Assembly (NCBI GenBank): GCA_046295175.1
Contig: JBKBNY010000007.1
Coordinates: 1-64,000, forward strand
DNA length: 64,000 bases
Direction of reading: 5' to 3'
Source: JALOLV01 sp046295175
Lineage (GTDB): Bacteria > Bacteroidota > Bacteroidia > Cytophagales > Spirosomataceae
Part shown: positions 44,860 through 53,751 of the stretch, in pieces
Position numbering within the stretch: the stretch's first letter is position 1
How the letters are laid out: each line of letters begins with the position of its first letter
The notes under the pieces: generated by a model
Database searches by the model: none
What the model was told of the DNA's origin: nothing
What the model saw: only the letters and a program-made list of their open reading frames with translations
Position numbers and translations under genes: made by a program

Positions 44860-45510
44860 TCAAAACTCTAAACCCACTCTAAGCGACATGCGGTTTAGGT
44901 TTCGGGTTTCGACCGATTTAAACGACCATTCTTCTTGCGAGCGGTCTTCGGTGAGTTTATATTTCTGCATCCTATACCCAAAATTTACCAACCAAGCCGA
45001 ACCGCTTCGCATCGGCAAACGATAACCAATCGAAGGATTTAAGACAAATCCGCCATCAGTTTTGGTAATGCCTGAATCTTCGTTGAGCCAGTTAGTAGCG
45101 TAGCCTCCGTCGAAGTTAACAAAGATGGCACTTCCGCCCTCTTTCTTTTGGGCAATCTGCCGACGCACACCCGCCATAATTGGCATCAGAACAGTGGTAT
45201 TGTACCAGTCGATACCCGTCGTAACACCGACAGCGGTCTTAGGGTTTAGATAGATGCCATTAAAGGTCATTATCGAAACATTCACTCGGTTCTGAACATT
45301 ATAATACGTAATGGCATCGGGAGCGGGTTTTCCTAAGACATCGTAGCGAGAGTAGCCTGTCGGGAATTTGGTTCGGCCCATCAATACTCCAAATTCTGTC
45401 ATATTGACAAACGGATATTTCTTAAAAAATCCTTTCTTTTCGTTGTCTTGGGCTTTGAGCGATAATACACTTATCGCAAGCAAAACAAGGGTTTTATATA
45501 GCGATTTCAT
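44860..45510 (-). CDS. Putative outer-membrane beta-barrel protein
   Basis: 216 residues. Signal peptide MKSLYKTLVLLAISVLSLKA; alternating hydrophobic beta strands with a C-terminal LNRMSLRVGLEF ending in the terminal Phe typical of outer-membrane barrels. Length fits an 8-stranded barrel. It follows the LVIVD lipoprotein gene by only 6 bp, so the two are co-transcribed and may act together at the envelope. Confidence 0.75.
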   Translation of the reverse strand: MKSLYKTLVLLAISVLSLKAQDNEKKGFFKKYPFVNMTEFGVLMGRTKFPTGYSRYDVLGKPAPDAITYYNVQNRVNVSIMTFNGIYLNPKTAVGVTTGIDWYNTTVLMPIMAGVRRQIAQKKEGGSAIFVNFDGGYATNWLNEDSGITKTDGGFVLNPSIGYRLPMRSGSAWLVNFGYRMQKYKLTEDRSQEEWSFKSVETRNLNRMSLRVGLEF

Positions 45511-45516
45511 AATGCT

Positions 45517-46815
45517 TTAGCTTTTTTTGATTGGAATAACGCTCAATTGTTTCAGATTTTTGGGGTCGGTATAGTCGTATTGATAAAGTCCATCTTTACC
45601 AACCATTATCAGGTGTTTGCCATCGAGCGGAATCACATCGTAAGCATTAATTTTATCAATCTGCTGCAAAACTTTAATGTCGTTGGCATTTTTGGCATCC
45701 ATCGATTTTAGCCCAAATTCGCCTTCACAAATAAAAAGATTCGGAAAATCTACGCCCAATCCATGCGGATTCTGCATTTGATAGGTTTTTATCAAAACTG
45801 GCTTAGTTAGGTCTTTTACATCAACTACTTGTAACTGATTAGGAGCATTGCCACAAGTATTGCCAGTTCGTAGCGTAACGTAGGCAATATCGCCGTTTAC
45901 AACCACAGGGTCGCAGGCACGAGCATGTTGAAAATTGGATAGCTTTACCGGGTTTTCGGGATTTTTATTATCGAAAATAAACATCCCGGTCGTTGAGCCT
46001 ATGAACAGTTTATCATTATAAGGATAAATCGTTTCGATTCCCCAACCCAGATTCACTTTATTGCGGCTTTTGGGTTGCGTAGGTGTTTTGATGTCATAAA
46101 CCAAGAGGTCGGTATTGCTTGCTACGTAGATATAATCATCATAAATCGTGAAACGAGCCATCGAGCCACCTTTGCCTGTCGAACCAGCCGTTGGGCCACC
46201 TACCCCACCTGAGCCTTGAGCTACTCCAGCGTTTTTATAAGCTAAACTCTCGTAATATACTGGCCCGATGTATCCACCTGCACCGCAATTTGTTTCTACG
46301 GTATCGGTTACGATTTTGTCTTCGTAATACACAACCGTCTGATTTTGAGGATTATAATACCATCCGCCATAGTTTACAATTGAGTTGGCAAACGCCGCCG
46401 AGAGTCGCCCCGATTCTTTGATAGATTTGGGGTTCGAGATGTCGAGGGCTACCAAATCTACGTAATTATCAATGTACAAGATATTGTCTTTGATGGCCAT
46501 ATCGCCATTGCCACCTACTTTTATAAACGAAAGATTGGTAGGTTTGGCAGGATTTGAATTATCTACGACGTGAATCCCTTTTCCGGCTTCGGTTATAAAT
46601 AAGTAGTTATCTTTTGCATAAATCTTACCTGGGCTTACTAATTCTTGGGCAGCTTCGATAGTAATGGTTTTGGGCAAATCTTTTAGCAGAACAGTCACTG
46701 GCACTTGCGTGCGGTAAGTACGAATGGCTTCACATTTATCGTGGCAAGAGAAATGTCCGAAACAGACAAACCCCAACGCCAGCATTGAAGTCATTTTTAG
46801 AAGTAGTTTTTTCAT
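45517..46815 (-). CDS. LVIVD-repeat surface protein
   Basis: 432 residues from ATG 46815 (MKKLLLKMTSMLALGFVCFG). A signal sequence ends near HFSC and may be a degenerate lipobox. The rest is a beta-propeller built from LVIVD repeats (GIHVVDNSNPAKPTNLSF, DLLVYDIKTPTQPKS, QVVDVKDLTKPVLIKTY, YQYDYTDPKNLKQL). A glycine-rich insert (GVAQGSGGVGGPTAGSTGKG) interrupts one blade. Such proteins are surface-exposed in Bacteroidota; the function is unknown. Followed at 6 bp by the barrel-protein gene. Confidence 0.85.
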   Translation of the reverse strand: MKKLLLKMTSMLALGFVCFGHFSCHDKCEAIRTYRTQVPVTVLLKDLPKTITIEAAQELVSPGKIYAKDNYLFITEAGKGIHVVDNSNPAKPTNLSFIKVGGNGDMAIKDNILYIDNYVDLVALDISNPKSIKESGRLSAAFANSIVNYGGWYYNPQNQTVVYYEDKIVTDTVETNCGAGGYIGPVYYESLAYKNAGVAQGSGGVGGPTAGSTGKGGSMARFTIYDDYIYVASNTDLLVYDIKTPTQPKSRNKVNLGWGIETIYPYNDKLFIGSTTGMFIFDNKNPENPVKLSNFQHARACDPVVVNGDIAYVTLRTGNTCGNAPNQLQVVDVKDLTKPVLIKTYQMQNPHGLGVDFPNLFICEGEFGLKSMDAKNANDIKVLQQIDKINAYDVIPLDGKHLIMVGKDGLYQYDYTDPKNLKQLSVIPIKKS

Positions 46816-46890
46816 AGATTTGTTTGGGAATAAGGATGACTTGAGTAGATGGTGTGACACAGTGAATCTGTGCCACACGCATTCGACAAC

Positions 46891-48117
46891 TTATAGGTTC
46901 ACTACTTTTCCGGCGAATAGAACGGTATTTGATTGCTTTTCGCTGATTACGAACACAAACGGACGGTTACAGATAAACTCGGGTCTGATTTGGACCGAAG
47001 TAAGTTCGATACCAATAGTTGTAACAGCAGCGGCTTCGGTTCCTTTTTCGTCAACCGAGACGTATGTATTTTGCTTCACGAATCCTACCTTAACTTTACC
47101 CGCAGGTGGCGAAATCTTCGATAAATCAGCCTGATTTGAGAAGGCTGTCGGCATTCCCATTTTTTGAAGAGCATTATTTAGATTTGTTTCGTACTCAATG
47201 GTAAATTTAGGTAAACCAATGATTATTTTCTGCTCGGTCATTGCTTTATTGAGTTCTTTCCATTCGTTCAATGTCAATTTATCAATGATAGCATCGGGCG
47301 AAAGACTCGATACGCTCTGCTGCGGCATCATGATTGTCATGGTATAATTGCCGCTTCCGTAAGGTAGCTCGATAGCATGATAACCATTTCGAGAAGCGTA
47401 CTTCACGTTATTGGTCATACTCATCATTTTTACATTTTTAGGACGACCCGAAAGATTTAAAAATTCTTCATCACGGGTATTTTGTGGGTCGAATGGTACT
47501 TTCCAATCACCTTTAAAATACAAGGCATTCAACAAAAACATCACGTGGCTTGGCTCTATTTTCTCCAAAACCTTCTGAATCTTGGCATTGGTATTATCGC
47601 TCGCCCATTGGTTAATCTTGTTTACCGTTGCAGGGTTGGCAAAATCTTCGGCCGAAACTTTGGCTTTGAAATAATTCTGCAAATCGTTAAGATACGCTTG
47701 CTCTACCTTGAATGCTTTATCGTGCCAAACCGAATTTGCGATGGTATTTACCACTTTGGGGTCGGCATTGGGTAGGCTTTCCATCAAATCTTTATAGATT
47801 TTGTTAGCCTCCGTGATATTCGACGATACTCCGAGTACCTTCTGAATCTCATCTTTGGTTTTGGTATCGGCCCCGTTTAGTAGCATACCGAGAGCCACGT
47901 GCAAGCTCAATGGCGAAACAAAATGGTTTTTAGACTTGTCTTCGATAGCGTTATGTTGTTTCCAGAACGCAAAAGCAAAATTTGAAGTCTGGTCGGCAAA
48001 AGTCCCCGGAACCGCCTTTAGTTGTTCGCTTACTTTGGCAGAATCCACTTCGGTTTTATCGCATCCAATCAACATTCCAACACACAACGTTAAGGTTAAA
48101 AAAATCGGCTTTTTCAT
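46891..48117 (-). CDS. Serpin-family protease inhibitor, predicted lipoprotein
   Basis: 408 residues. The signal peptide ends in a lipobox, LIGC, so it should be lipid-anchored. The serpin fold is complete: FVSPLSLHVALGMLLNGA (helix B region), FLLNALYFKGDWKVPFD (strand 3A), and the hinge VDEKGTEAAAVTT before the reactive loop, ending PFVFVISEKQSNTVLFAGKVVNL. Small residues in the hinge point to an inhibitory rather than substrate-type serpin. Counting 17 residues from the hinge Glu places the scissile bond near Thr-Ser (IELT-SVQ). The target protease is unknown. Confidence 0.93.
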   Translation of the reverse strand: MKKPIFLTLTLCVGMLIGCDKTEVDSAKVSEQLKAVPGTFADQTSNFAFAFWKQHNAIEDKSKNHFVSPLSLHVALGMLLNGADTKTKDEIQKVLGVSSNITEANKIYKDLMESLPNADPKVVNTIANSVWHDKAFKVEQAYLNDLQNYFKAKVSAEDFANPATVNKINQWASDNTNAKIQKVLEKIEPSHVMFLLNALYFKGDWKVPFDPQNTRDEEFLNLSGRPKNVKMMSMTNNVKYASRNGYHAIELPYGSGNYTMTIMMPQQSVSSLSPDAIIDKLTLNEWKELNKAMTEQKIIIGLPKFTIEYETNLNNALQKMGMPTAFSNQADLSKISPPAGKVKVGFVKQNTYVSVDEKGTEAAAVTTIGIELTSVQIRPEFICNRPFVFVISEKQSNTVLFAGKVVNL

Positions 48118-48203
48118 TTAGTTTAAATTATTGAAGTTATTTGGTGATAGTTACAAATACAAAATCATTCAAGAATTCTGAATAATTACTAAAATACAGA
48201 CGC

Positions 48204-48662
48204 TCAATTACTTCTCGTAAAAGTCATCACTTCTTTAGATGGAGCCGACAAATGCAACAGCATAGTGTTTTTGTCTTTAAGCTCAACTTTCTCAACCTGA
48301 CGGAGATTCTCGATGTAGTTTAGTTCAAACTCTAAAGCATCTGGAGGGCCTGCGATTTTGGTAAGACCGACTGGCCCAATTTTGATTTTATCATTCTCAA
48401 ATTTGAAGACCGCAGTATAAAAATTAACTGACGAACGCCCACTCATCAAAAGTTCTCCGCCACTGGCACGCTCGTCTTTCAATTCGAGCGTCACATCATA
48501 CTTATGTCCTTTACCATCGGAATAAGTTTTAAAATTCCACTTCCCAAACATATCACTCGTACTCGATGCCAACGAAAATTTACTATCTTCGCTTTCAACT
48601 ACCTCAGACTGGCACGATGCCAACAAAGCACTGATAATCAGCAAACTCATTAACTTTTTCAT
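48204..48662 (-). CDS. Hypothetical lipoprotein
   Basis: 152 residues. Lipobox LLASC at the end of the signal sequence (MKKLMSLLIISALLASC). The mature part is a beta-rich domain like small META/lipocalin-type lipoproteins (FGKWNFKTYSDGKGHKYDVTL and GGELLMSGRSSVNFY). Followed upstream at 12 bp by another lipoprotein gene, forming a pair. No function assigned. Confidence 0.8.
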   Translation of the reverse strand: MKKLMSLLIISALLASCQSEVVESEDSKFSLASSTSDMFGKWNFKTYSDGKGHKYDVTLELKDERASGGELLMSGRSSVNFYTAVFKFENDKIKIGPVGLTKIAGPPDALEFELNYIENLRQVEKVELKDKNTMLLHLSAPSKEVMTFTRSN

Positions 48663-48674
48663 AATCGTTTTTAT

Positions 48675-49013
48675 TTATTCTTGTATTGTAAATTTTGTAA
48701 TTTTAATAGGTACTCCAGCCCATCTTTCATTCGGAAAAATCTCTTTTACATCGGCATCAAAAGCCACCCTCTGCCCTTCTTTTAGATTATCAGGTAGATT
48801 ACAGGCTAAATACCTTTTATTTTGGTCTCCTTTTGGAACGATAAATGTAAAATTTTCAACAATCTGAATCACCGCCTCTACGTTTTTCAGTACCTCTACA
48901 GTCTTGCGGCCATCATAACTGCACGCCCCTGCCACCGAAGCCAGACTATCAGCGGCAACTTCTTTTTGTTCACATCCCATCAACAAAATGGCAAATAACA
49001 ATACCTTTTTCAT
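48675..49013 (-). CDS. Hypothetical small lipoprotein
   Basis: 112 residues with lipobox LLMGC (MKKVLLFAILLMGC). The mature part has two Cys (GACSYDG and YLACNLP) and a segment FTFIVPKGDQNKR with no family I recognise. It is the first gene of the pair with the 48204-48662 lipoprotein. Confidence 0.75.
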   Translation of the reverse strand: MKKVLLFAILLMGCEQKEVAADSLASVAGACSYDGRKTVEVLKNVEAVIQIVENFTFIVPKGDQNKRYLACNLPDNLKEGQRVAFDADVKEIFPNERWAGVPIKITKFTIQE

Positions 49014-49264
49014 GTTCTGGTTTAATTCAAAAATTCCTAATAATCAATCGGGGTAAAAATTAGGTGGCTTGGCAAAAAGGATAATATCCAATTCCAAGCC
49101 ACAAATCCCAGATACCCTTTTCTTACTACTATGATTCAGCAGGTTTGCTAAAGGTTGGAATCATATCAAAAAAATAATTTTCGTTACAAAATCTCACCTT
49201 TGGATTATAGGTTGTATAAAAATTCCTAATTTTGCCCAAAACCCAGTTAAATCCCTAAAGTTTT

Positions 49265-50485
49265 ATGTTGTATTATCTTTTCGAATACCTCGATAGAGTT
49301 TTCGATTTCCCAGGTGCCGGTGTTTTCCAATACATTTCTTTTCGTGCGATGGGGGCCATCGTACTCTCATTGTTGATTGCCGCTTATTACGGACGCCGAA
49401 TCATTGATTTGCTCCGCAAACTCCAAATCGGCGAATCAATCCGCGACCTCGGTCTCGAAGGCCAAATGCAAAAAAAGGGAACCCCTACAATGGGCGGGTT
49501 TATTATTTTGGCATCTTTGGTTGTTCCGGTTTTGTTATTTGCCAAGTTATCGAATGTTTACATCGTTTTATTATTGGTTGCCACCGTCTGGACATGCGGA
49601 ATTGGCTTTGCTGATGACTACATAAAAGTATTTAAGAAAGATAAAGAAGGCCTAAAGGGTATTTTTAAAGTAATCGGACAAGTTGGTTTAGGATTAATCG
49701 TTGGTCTGACACTCTACTTTAACGACTACGTAAAGATTCGCTCGTACGACAAAGCCAAAATCATTTCGTCGGTAGGCGAAATCCAGAAATATACCGATGT
49801 GCATTCGCTCACAACCACCGTACCTTTCATGAAAAACAACGAGATTGATTACAGCATTCTCGGTAGTTTCTTTCCCGAAAGTTTGGCGTGGTTGCCGTAT
49901 GTGCTTATCGTTATTTTTATTATTACAGCGGTATCAAACGGAGCCAATATCACCGATGGTATCGATGGGCTTGCAGCTGGTACATCGGCCATTATTGGTA
50001 TGACCCTCGCAATATTTGCTTATTTATCGGGCAATAAAGTTTTTTCGCAATACCTCAATATCATGATGATACCAAACTCGGGCGAGGTCGTGATATTCTG
50101 TGCCGCCTTCGTAGGGGCGTGTATTGGGTTTTTATGGTACAATTCGTATCCGGCACAAGTATTTATGGGCGATACAGGTAGCTTGATGCTCGGTAGCGTG
50201 ATTGCGGTATTGGCACTTTCGCTCCGCAAAGAATTGTTGATTCCGGTATTGTGCGGAATCTTCTTGATTGAAAACCTATCGGTGATTCTACAAGTTAGTT
50301 ATTTTAAATATCAGAAGAAGCGAAGGGGGCTGGAGTTTGCCCAAAAAAACCGACTTTTCTTAATGTCGCCACTTCACCATCATTTTCAGAAAAAAGGCTA
50401 CCACGAAGCCAAAATCGTTACTCGCTTCTGGATTGTTGGTATTGTCTTGGCGGTAGTATGTTTGGTAACTTTGAAGTTACGATAA
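49265..50485 (+). CDS. mraY: Phospho-N-acetylmuramoyl-pentapeptide transferase
   Basis: 406 residues, ten membrane spans. Diagnostic motifs: KKGTPTMGGFIIL, FADDYIKVFKKDKEGL, GANITDGIDGLAAGTSAI, and MSPLHHHFQKKGYHEAKIV. It transfers phospho-MurNAc-pentapeptide to undecaprenyl phosphate, making lipid I. It is isolated here from the mur/fts (dcw) cluster where it normally lies, and is followed by a strong hairpin, so it is transcribed alone. TAATTTTG at 49227-49234 could be its -7 element. Confidence 0.97.
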   Translation: MLYYLFEYLDRVFDFPGAGVFQYISFRAMGAIVLSLLIAAYYGRRIIDLLRKLQIGESIRDLGLEGQMQKKGTPTMGGFIILASLVVPVLLFAKLSNVYIVLLLVATVWTCGIGFADDYIKVFKKDKEGLKGIFKVIGQVGLGLIVGLTLYFNDYVKIRSYDKAKIISSVGEIQKYTDVHSLTTTVPFMKNNEIDYSILGSFFPESLAWLPYVLIVIFIITAVSNGANITDGIDGLAAGTSAIIGMTLAIFAYLSGNKVFSQYLNIMMIPNSGEVVIFCAAFVGACIGFLWYNSYPAQVFMGDTGSLMLGSVIAVLALSLRKELLIPVLCGIFLIENLSVILQVSYFKYQKKRRGLEFAQKNRLFLMSPLHHHFQKKGYHEAKIVTRFWIVGIVLAVVCLVTLKLR

Positions 50486-50524
50486 AAGCTTAGAAAGCAT
50501 AATTTTAGATACTCAAAAAAAATC

Positions 50525-50557
50525 AAAACCCCGTAAGCTCAATGCTTATGGGGTTTT
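50525..50557 (+). terminator. Terminator of mraY
   Basis: aaaaccccgtaagc (50525-50538) pairs with gcttatggggtttt (50544-50557) with one G-T wobble; a TATATTTTTAA tail follows. Confidence 0.85.
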
Positions 50558-50880
50558 ATATTTTTAATATCTGCTCCGTGGTTAGGTGAAAAGGCAAAGG
50601 GGGCTGAAAACCTCCCCCAATGAACCCAAAACAACTTTTGCTGTGACTAAAAAATTGCAAGATGACTGCAAATCGTATGCAATTACTTTAAATGCCAAAC
50701 CCTACGCAATAGTCGTTTTGACTAATACTATTGTCTCCAAATACTAAAAAACATTTAAACCCCTCATTATCAACAATTTAGCCTATTCGTATTTTATATA
50801 GAATTAAAACAAAAATTTAACAGCATTATAGGTTTCACCTATATCAATAAAATCTGGAGATAAAAATATTTTTTCTAATG
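50558..50880. other. Gene-free stretch before the acyl-CoA dehydrogenase promoter
   Basis: No credible reading frame in about 320 bp. A small GC-rich hairpin-like stretch (ggggg at ~50600, ccccc at ~50613) and AT-rich low-complexity DNA are all that is seen before the promoter at 50881-50937. Confidence 0.5.
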
Positions 50881-50937
50881 TTATGCTTGCATAATAATTT
50901 TATTTTATGTTATCTTTGCAATGTTATGCAAGCATAA
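50881..50937 (+). promoter_or_regulatory. Promoter flanked by twin palindromic operators
   Basis: TTATGCTTGCATAA (50881-50894) and TTATGCAAGCATAA (50924-50937) are reverse complements of one another, each palindromic except the central 2 bp, with centres 43 bp apart (four turns). Between them TATCTTTG (50911-50918) is an exact -7 box; a TTG at 50887-50889 gives a -33 with a 21-nt spacer. Operator 1 covers the -33 and operator 2 the expected start site, as for a TetR-type repressor acting on the acyl-CoA dehydrogenase gene. Confidence 0.75.
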
Positions 50938-50999
50938 CAATTTTGACAGTTTAAAATCTCAACTTTAACGGATTAAAACCTATTAAATAAGCGATAAAA

Positions 51000-52799
51000 A
51001 TGGTAGCAACAGGTAATAAATCATCTCTCAAAGGTGGCGAGTTTTTGATAAAAGAAACAGAGGCACATCAGATTTTTATCCCAGAAGAATTCACTGAGGA
51101 GCAATTGATGATTGCCGAAACTTGTCGTGATTTTTTACGTACCGAGATTCACCCAAGACTCAACGAGATTGATTCGGCAAAATCGCCAGAATTAATGTCT
51201 TCGTTGATGACAAAAGCAGGTGAGTTAGGTTTACTCGGAACAGCCGTACCAGAAGAATACGGCGGGTTCGGTATGAACTTCAACACTTCGATGTTGGTTG
51301 CTGAGTCGCTCGGAACCGGCCATTCGTTTTCGGTGGCACAGTCGGCACACACTGGCATTGGTACTTTGCCAATCGTTTACTACGGAAATGAAGAACAAAA
51401 AGCTAAATATTTGCCACTTTTGGCAAGCGGCGAATGGAAAGCTGCTTACTGCTTGACCGAGCCAGATTCGGGTTCGGATGCTAATGCAGGTAAAACTAAA
51501 GCCGTACTCTCGGCCGATGGCAAGCACTATATCATCAATGGACAAAAAATGTGGATAACCAATGGCGGTTTTGCCGAATTGTTTATCGTTTTTGCAAAAA
51601 TTGACGATGATAAAAACCTAACGGCATTTATTGTTGAGAAGTCTTTTGGCGGAATCACGATGAATGAGCCAGAGCATAAACTCGGTATCAAAGGCTCAGA
51701 TACACGTCAGATTTTCTTCAACGATTGCCACGTACCAGTCGAAAACATGCTTTCGAGCCGCGGAAACGGATTTAAGATTGCTGTAAATATTCTGAATATT
51801 GGTCGTATCAAATTAGGCGTTGCCGTAATTGGTGGGTCTAAAGGTATTATCAACGAAGCAGTAAACTACGCCAACGAACGCAAACAATTTGGTGTTTCGA
51901 TTTCTTCTTTTGGAGCAATTAAGCATAAATTGGCCGAAATGGCAGTAAAAACTTATGTTTCTGAAACTGCCAATTATCGTGCAGGTCAAAACATCGACGA
52001 TGCTATCGAAGACCTTAAAGCACAAGGACTCAACGATGCCGAAGCAAAATTGAAGGCTTTGGAGCAATTTGCCATCGAATGTGCGATTATGAAAGTACAT
52101 AGTTCGGAAGTATTAGATTTTTGTGCCGATGAAGGCGTACAGATTTTTGGCGGAATGGGTTATTCGGCCGATGCTCCGATGGAACGCTCGTATCGTGATG
52201 CTCGTATCAACCGTATTTTTGAAGGTACAAACGAAATCAACCGTATGTTGATTTTGGATATGTTCTTGAAACGTGCCATGAAAGGCGAGATTGATATGAT
52301 GGGACCAGCGATGGCAGTTGCAAAAGAAATCATGTCGATTCCTGATTTTGGTTCGGGCGATGAAGAAGGTGTTTTCGTGGCTGAGAAGAAAGTCTTAAAA
52401 AACATGAAAAAAGCTATCTTGATGGTAGCAGGTGCGGCAGTTCAGAAATTCATGATGTCGCTCTCGAACGAGCAAGAGATTTTGATGAATGTTGCCGATA
52501 TGATTATCGAAACGTACGTTGCCGAATCGGCTCTTTTGCGTGTCGAAAAACTCATCGGAATCAAAGGCGAAGCAGCCGTAGAATTACAAAAAGATATGGC
52601 GATGCTATACTTGCACGAGGCCGTATCTAAACTCAATAATGCTGGTAAAGAAGCTATCATGGCATTTGCCGAAGGCGATGAACTCCGTGTGATGTTGATG
52701 GGCTTGAAACGCTTTACCAAAATCGAACCAATGAATACTAAAAATGCTCGCCGTCGTATCGCTGATGCGATGATTGCAGAGAATAAGTATATTTTTTAA
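51000..52799 (+). CDS. Acyl-CoA dehydrogenase (long-chain, extended C-terminus)
   Basis: 599 residues, longer than the usual ~380. The standard N, middle and C domains lie at ~15-420 (YCLTEPDSGSDANAGKTKA, MWITNGGFAEL, and the catalytic-site strand QIFGGMGYSADAPMERSYRDARINRIFEGTNEIN). A ~170-residue C-terminal extension resembles VLCAD/ACAD9-type enzymes. It catalyses the first, FAD-dependent step of fatty-acid beta-oxidation. The promoter is framed by twin operators, suggesting repression in the absence of fatty acids. No other fad genes are adjacent. Confidence 0.93.
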   Translation: MVATGNKSSLKGGEFLIKETEAHQIFIPEEFTEEQLMIAETCRDFLRTEIHPRLNEIDSAKSPELMSSLMTKAGELGLLGTAVPEEYGGFGMNFNTSMLVAESLGTGHSFSVAQSAHTGIGTLPIVYYGNEEQKAKYLPLLASGEWKAAYCLTEPDSGSDANAGKTKAVLSADGKHYIINGQKMWITNGGFAELFIVFAKIDDDKNLTAFIVEKSFGGITMNEPEHKLGIKGSDTRQIFFNDCHVPVENMLSSRGNGFKIAVNILNIGRIKLGVAVIGGSKGIINEAVNYANERKQFGVSISSFGAIKHKLAEMAVKTYVSETANYRAGQNIDDAIEDLKAQGLNDAEAKLKALEQFAIECAIMKVHSSEVLDFCADEGVQIFGGMGYSADAPMERSYRDARINRIFEGTNEINRMLILDMFLKRAMKGEIDMMGPAMAVAKEIMSIPDFGSGDEEGVFVAEKKVLKNMKKAILMVAGAAVQKFMMSLSNEQEILMNVADMIIETYVAESALLRVEKLIGIKGEAAVELQKDMAMLYLHEAVSKLNNAGKEAIMAFAEGDELRVMLMGLKRFTKIEPMNTKNARRRIADAMIAENKYIF

Positions 52800-52851
52800 A
52801 CCATGAGTAAACATGGTGTTATGGCTTAGAATCAACAATTAAAAACCAACT

Positions 52852-52884
52852 AACCGTCCTTTGTTTCAGAGGGCGGTTTTTTAT
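52852..52884 (+). terminator. Terminator of the acyl-CoA dehydrogenase gene
   Basis: aaccgtcct (52852-52860) pairs with agggcggtt (52870-52878, one G-T wobble), followed by TTTTATTTG. A second weaker candidate, GTCGAAT (52898) with ATTCGAC (52927) then TTTTTT, lies downstream. Confidence 0.75.
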
Positions 52885-53016
52885 TTGTTCTAATAAAGTC
52901 GAATCATCCGAACGACGAATGATTAAATTCGACATTTTTTATAAAAAACCCATGACACGGATTCCTTCCTTAATTGTTTAAAACAACATTCTGGATATTC
53001 GAAGGATTCTAAATTA

Positions 53017-53751
53017 TCAATACGTCAGTTTTTTAATATTATCCATATATCCGCGGCTGACTCGCACTACATCGCCATTCTGCATAATGACATCGTAGCT
53101 ACTGATTTGTTTCTGGATTTCTTTTACAAATTCGAGGTTGATTATCGAAGAACGATGCACTCTGATAAAATTTTGTGGGTTTAGTTTATTTTCGAGGTTA
53201 CTGATACCGTAATTGCTCAAAAAACTACCACGATTGGTAATGATTTTTGAATAATCGCCCTCGGCTTCTATCCAAATAATCTCTTTTACATTGACCGTTA
53301 TGAGCTTTTGGTTTTGCTGAATCAGTATTTTTTCGGGGAATTGCAAAGGATTGATAATACTCTCGACCAAAGGCTGAATCGGAGATAAATTTTGTGTTTC
53401 ATTGGTGCGTAGTTTCTGAATGGCCGCCTTGAATCGCTCACGCGTGTAGGGTTTCAGTAGGTAATCTATGGCATGCACCTCAAAAGCTTGCAGTGCGTAC
53501 TGGTCGTAGGCCGTCGAGAAAATAATCTGTGGAATCTCTTCGAGGTGTTTGAGTACATCGAAACCCGTGAGGCCTGGCATCTGAATATCCATAAACACAA
53601 TATCGGGCTTAAATTCGTTGATTACTTTGATAGCATCTACGCCGTTGTTGGCCTCGCCAACTACAATAAGTGAGGTAAAATCTGCCAAATATTGCTTAAT
53701 TAGGGTACGTCCTGCGGCTTCGTCATCAATGATAATTACTTTCTGCATCAT
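53017..53751 (-). CDS. LytR/AlgR-family response regulator
   Basis: 244 residues from ATG 53751. Receiver domain with IIIDDEAAGRTL, phosphoacceptor D55 (VFMDIQMPG) and Lys in LLKPYTRE, then a LytTR output domain (~140-244: IIWIEAEGDYSKIITNRGSFL, FIRVHRSSIINLEFV, VVRVSRGYMDN). Its start overlaps the kinase stop (ATGATG), so translation is coupled. The likely target is the divergent beta-barrel gene at 55026, where palindromes overlap the shared control region. Confidence 0.93.
   Translation of the reverse strand: MMQKVIIIDDEAAGRTLIKQYLADFTSLIVVGEANNGVDAIKVINEFKPDIVFMDIQMPGLTGFDVLKHLEEIPQIIFSTAYDQYALQAFEVHAIDYLLKPYTRERFKAAIQKLRTNETQNLSPIQPLVESIINPLQFPEKILIQQNQKLITVNVKEIIWIEAEGDYSKIITNRGSFLSNYGISNLENKLNPQNFIRVHRSSIINLEFVKEIQKQISSYDVIMQNGDVVRVSRGYMDNIKKLTY

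Noticed and set aside
49199..49234. Full promoter for mraY from TTTG and TAATTTTG
   Set aside because: The 24-nt spacing is longer than the usual 18-21, so only the -7 box is mentioned.
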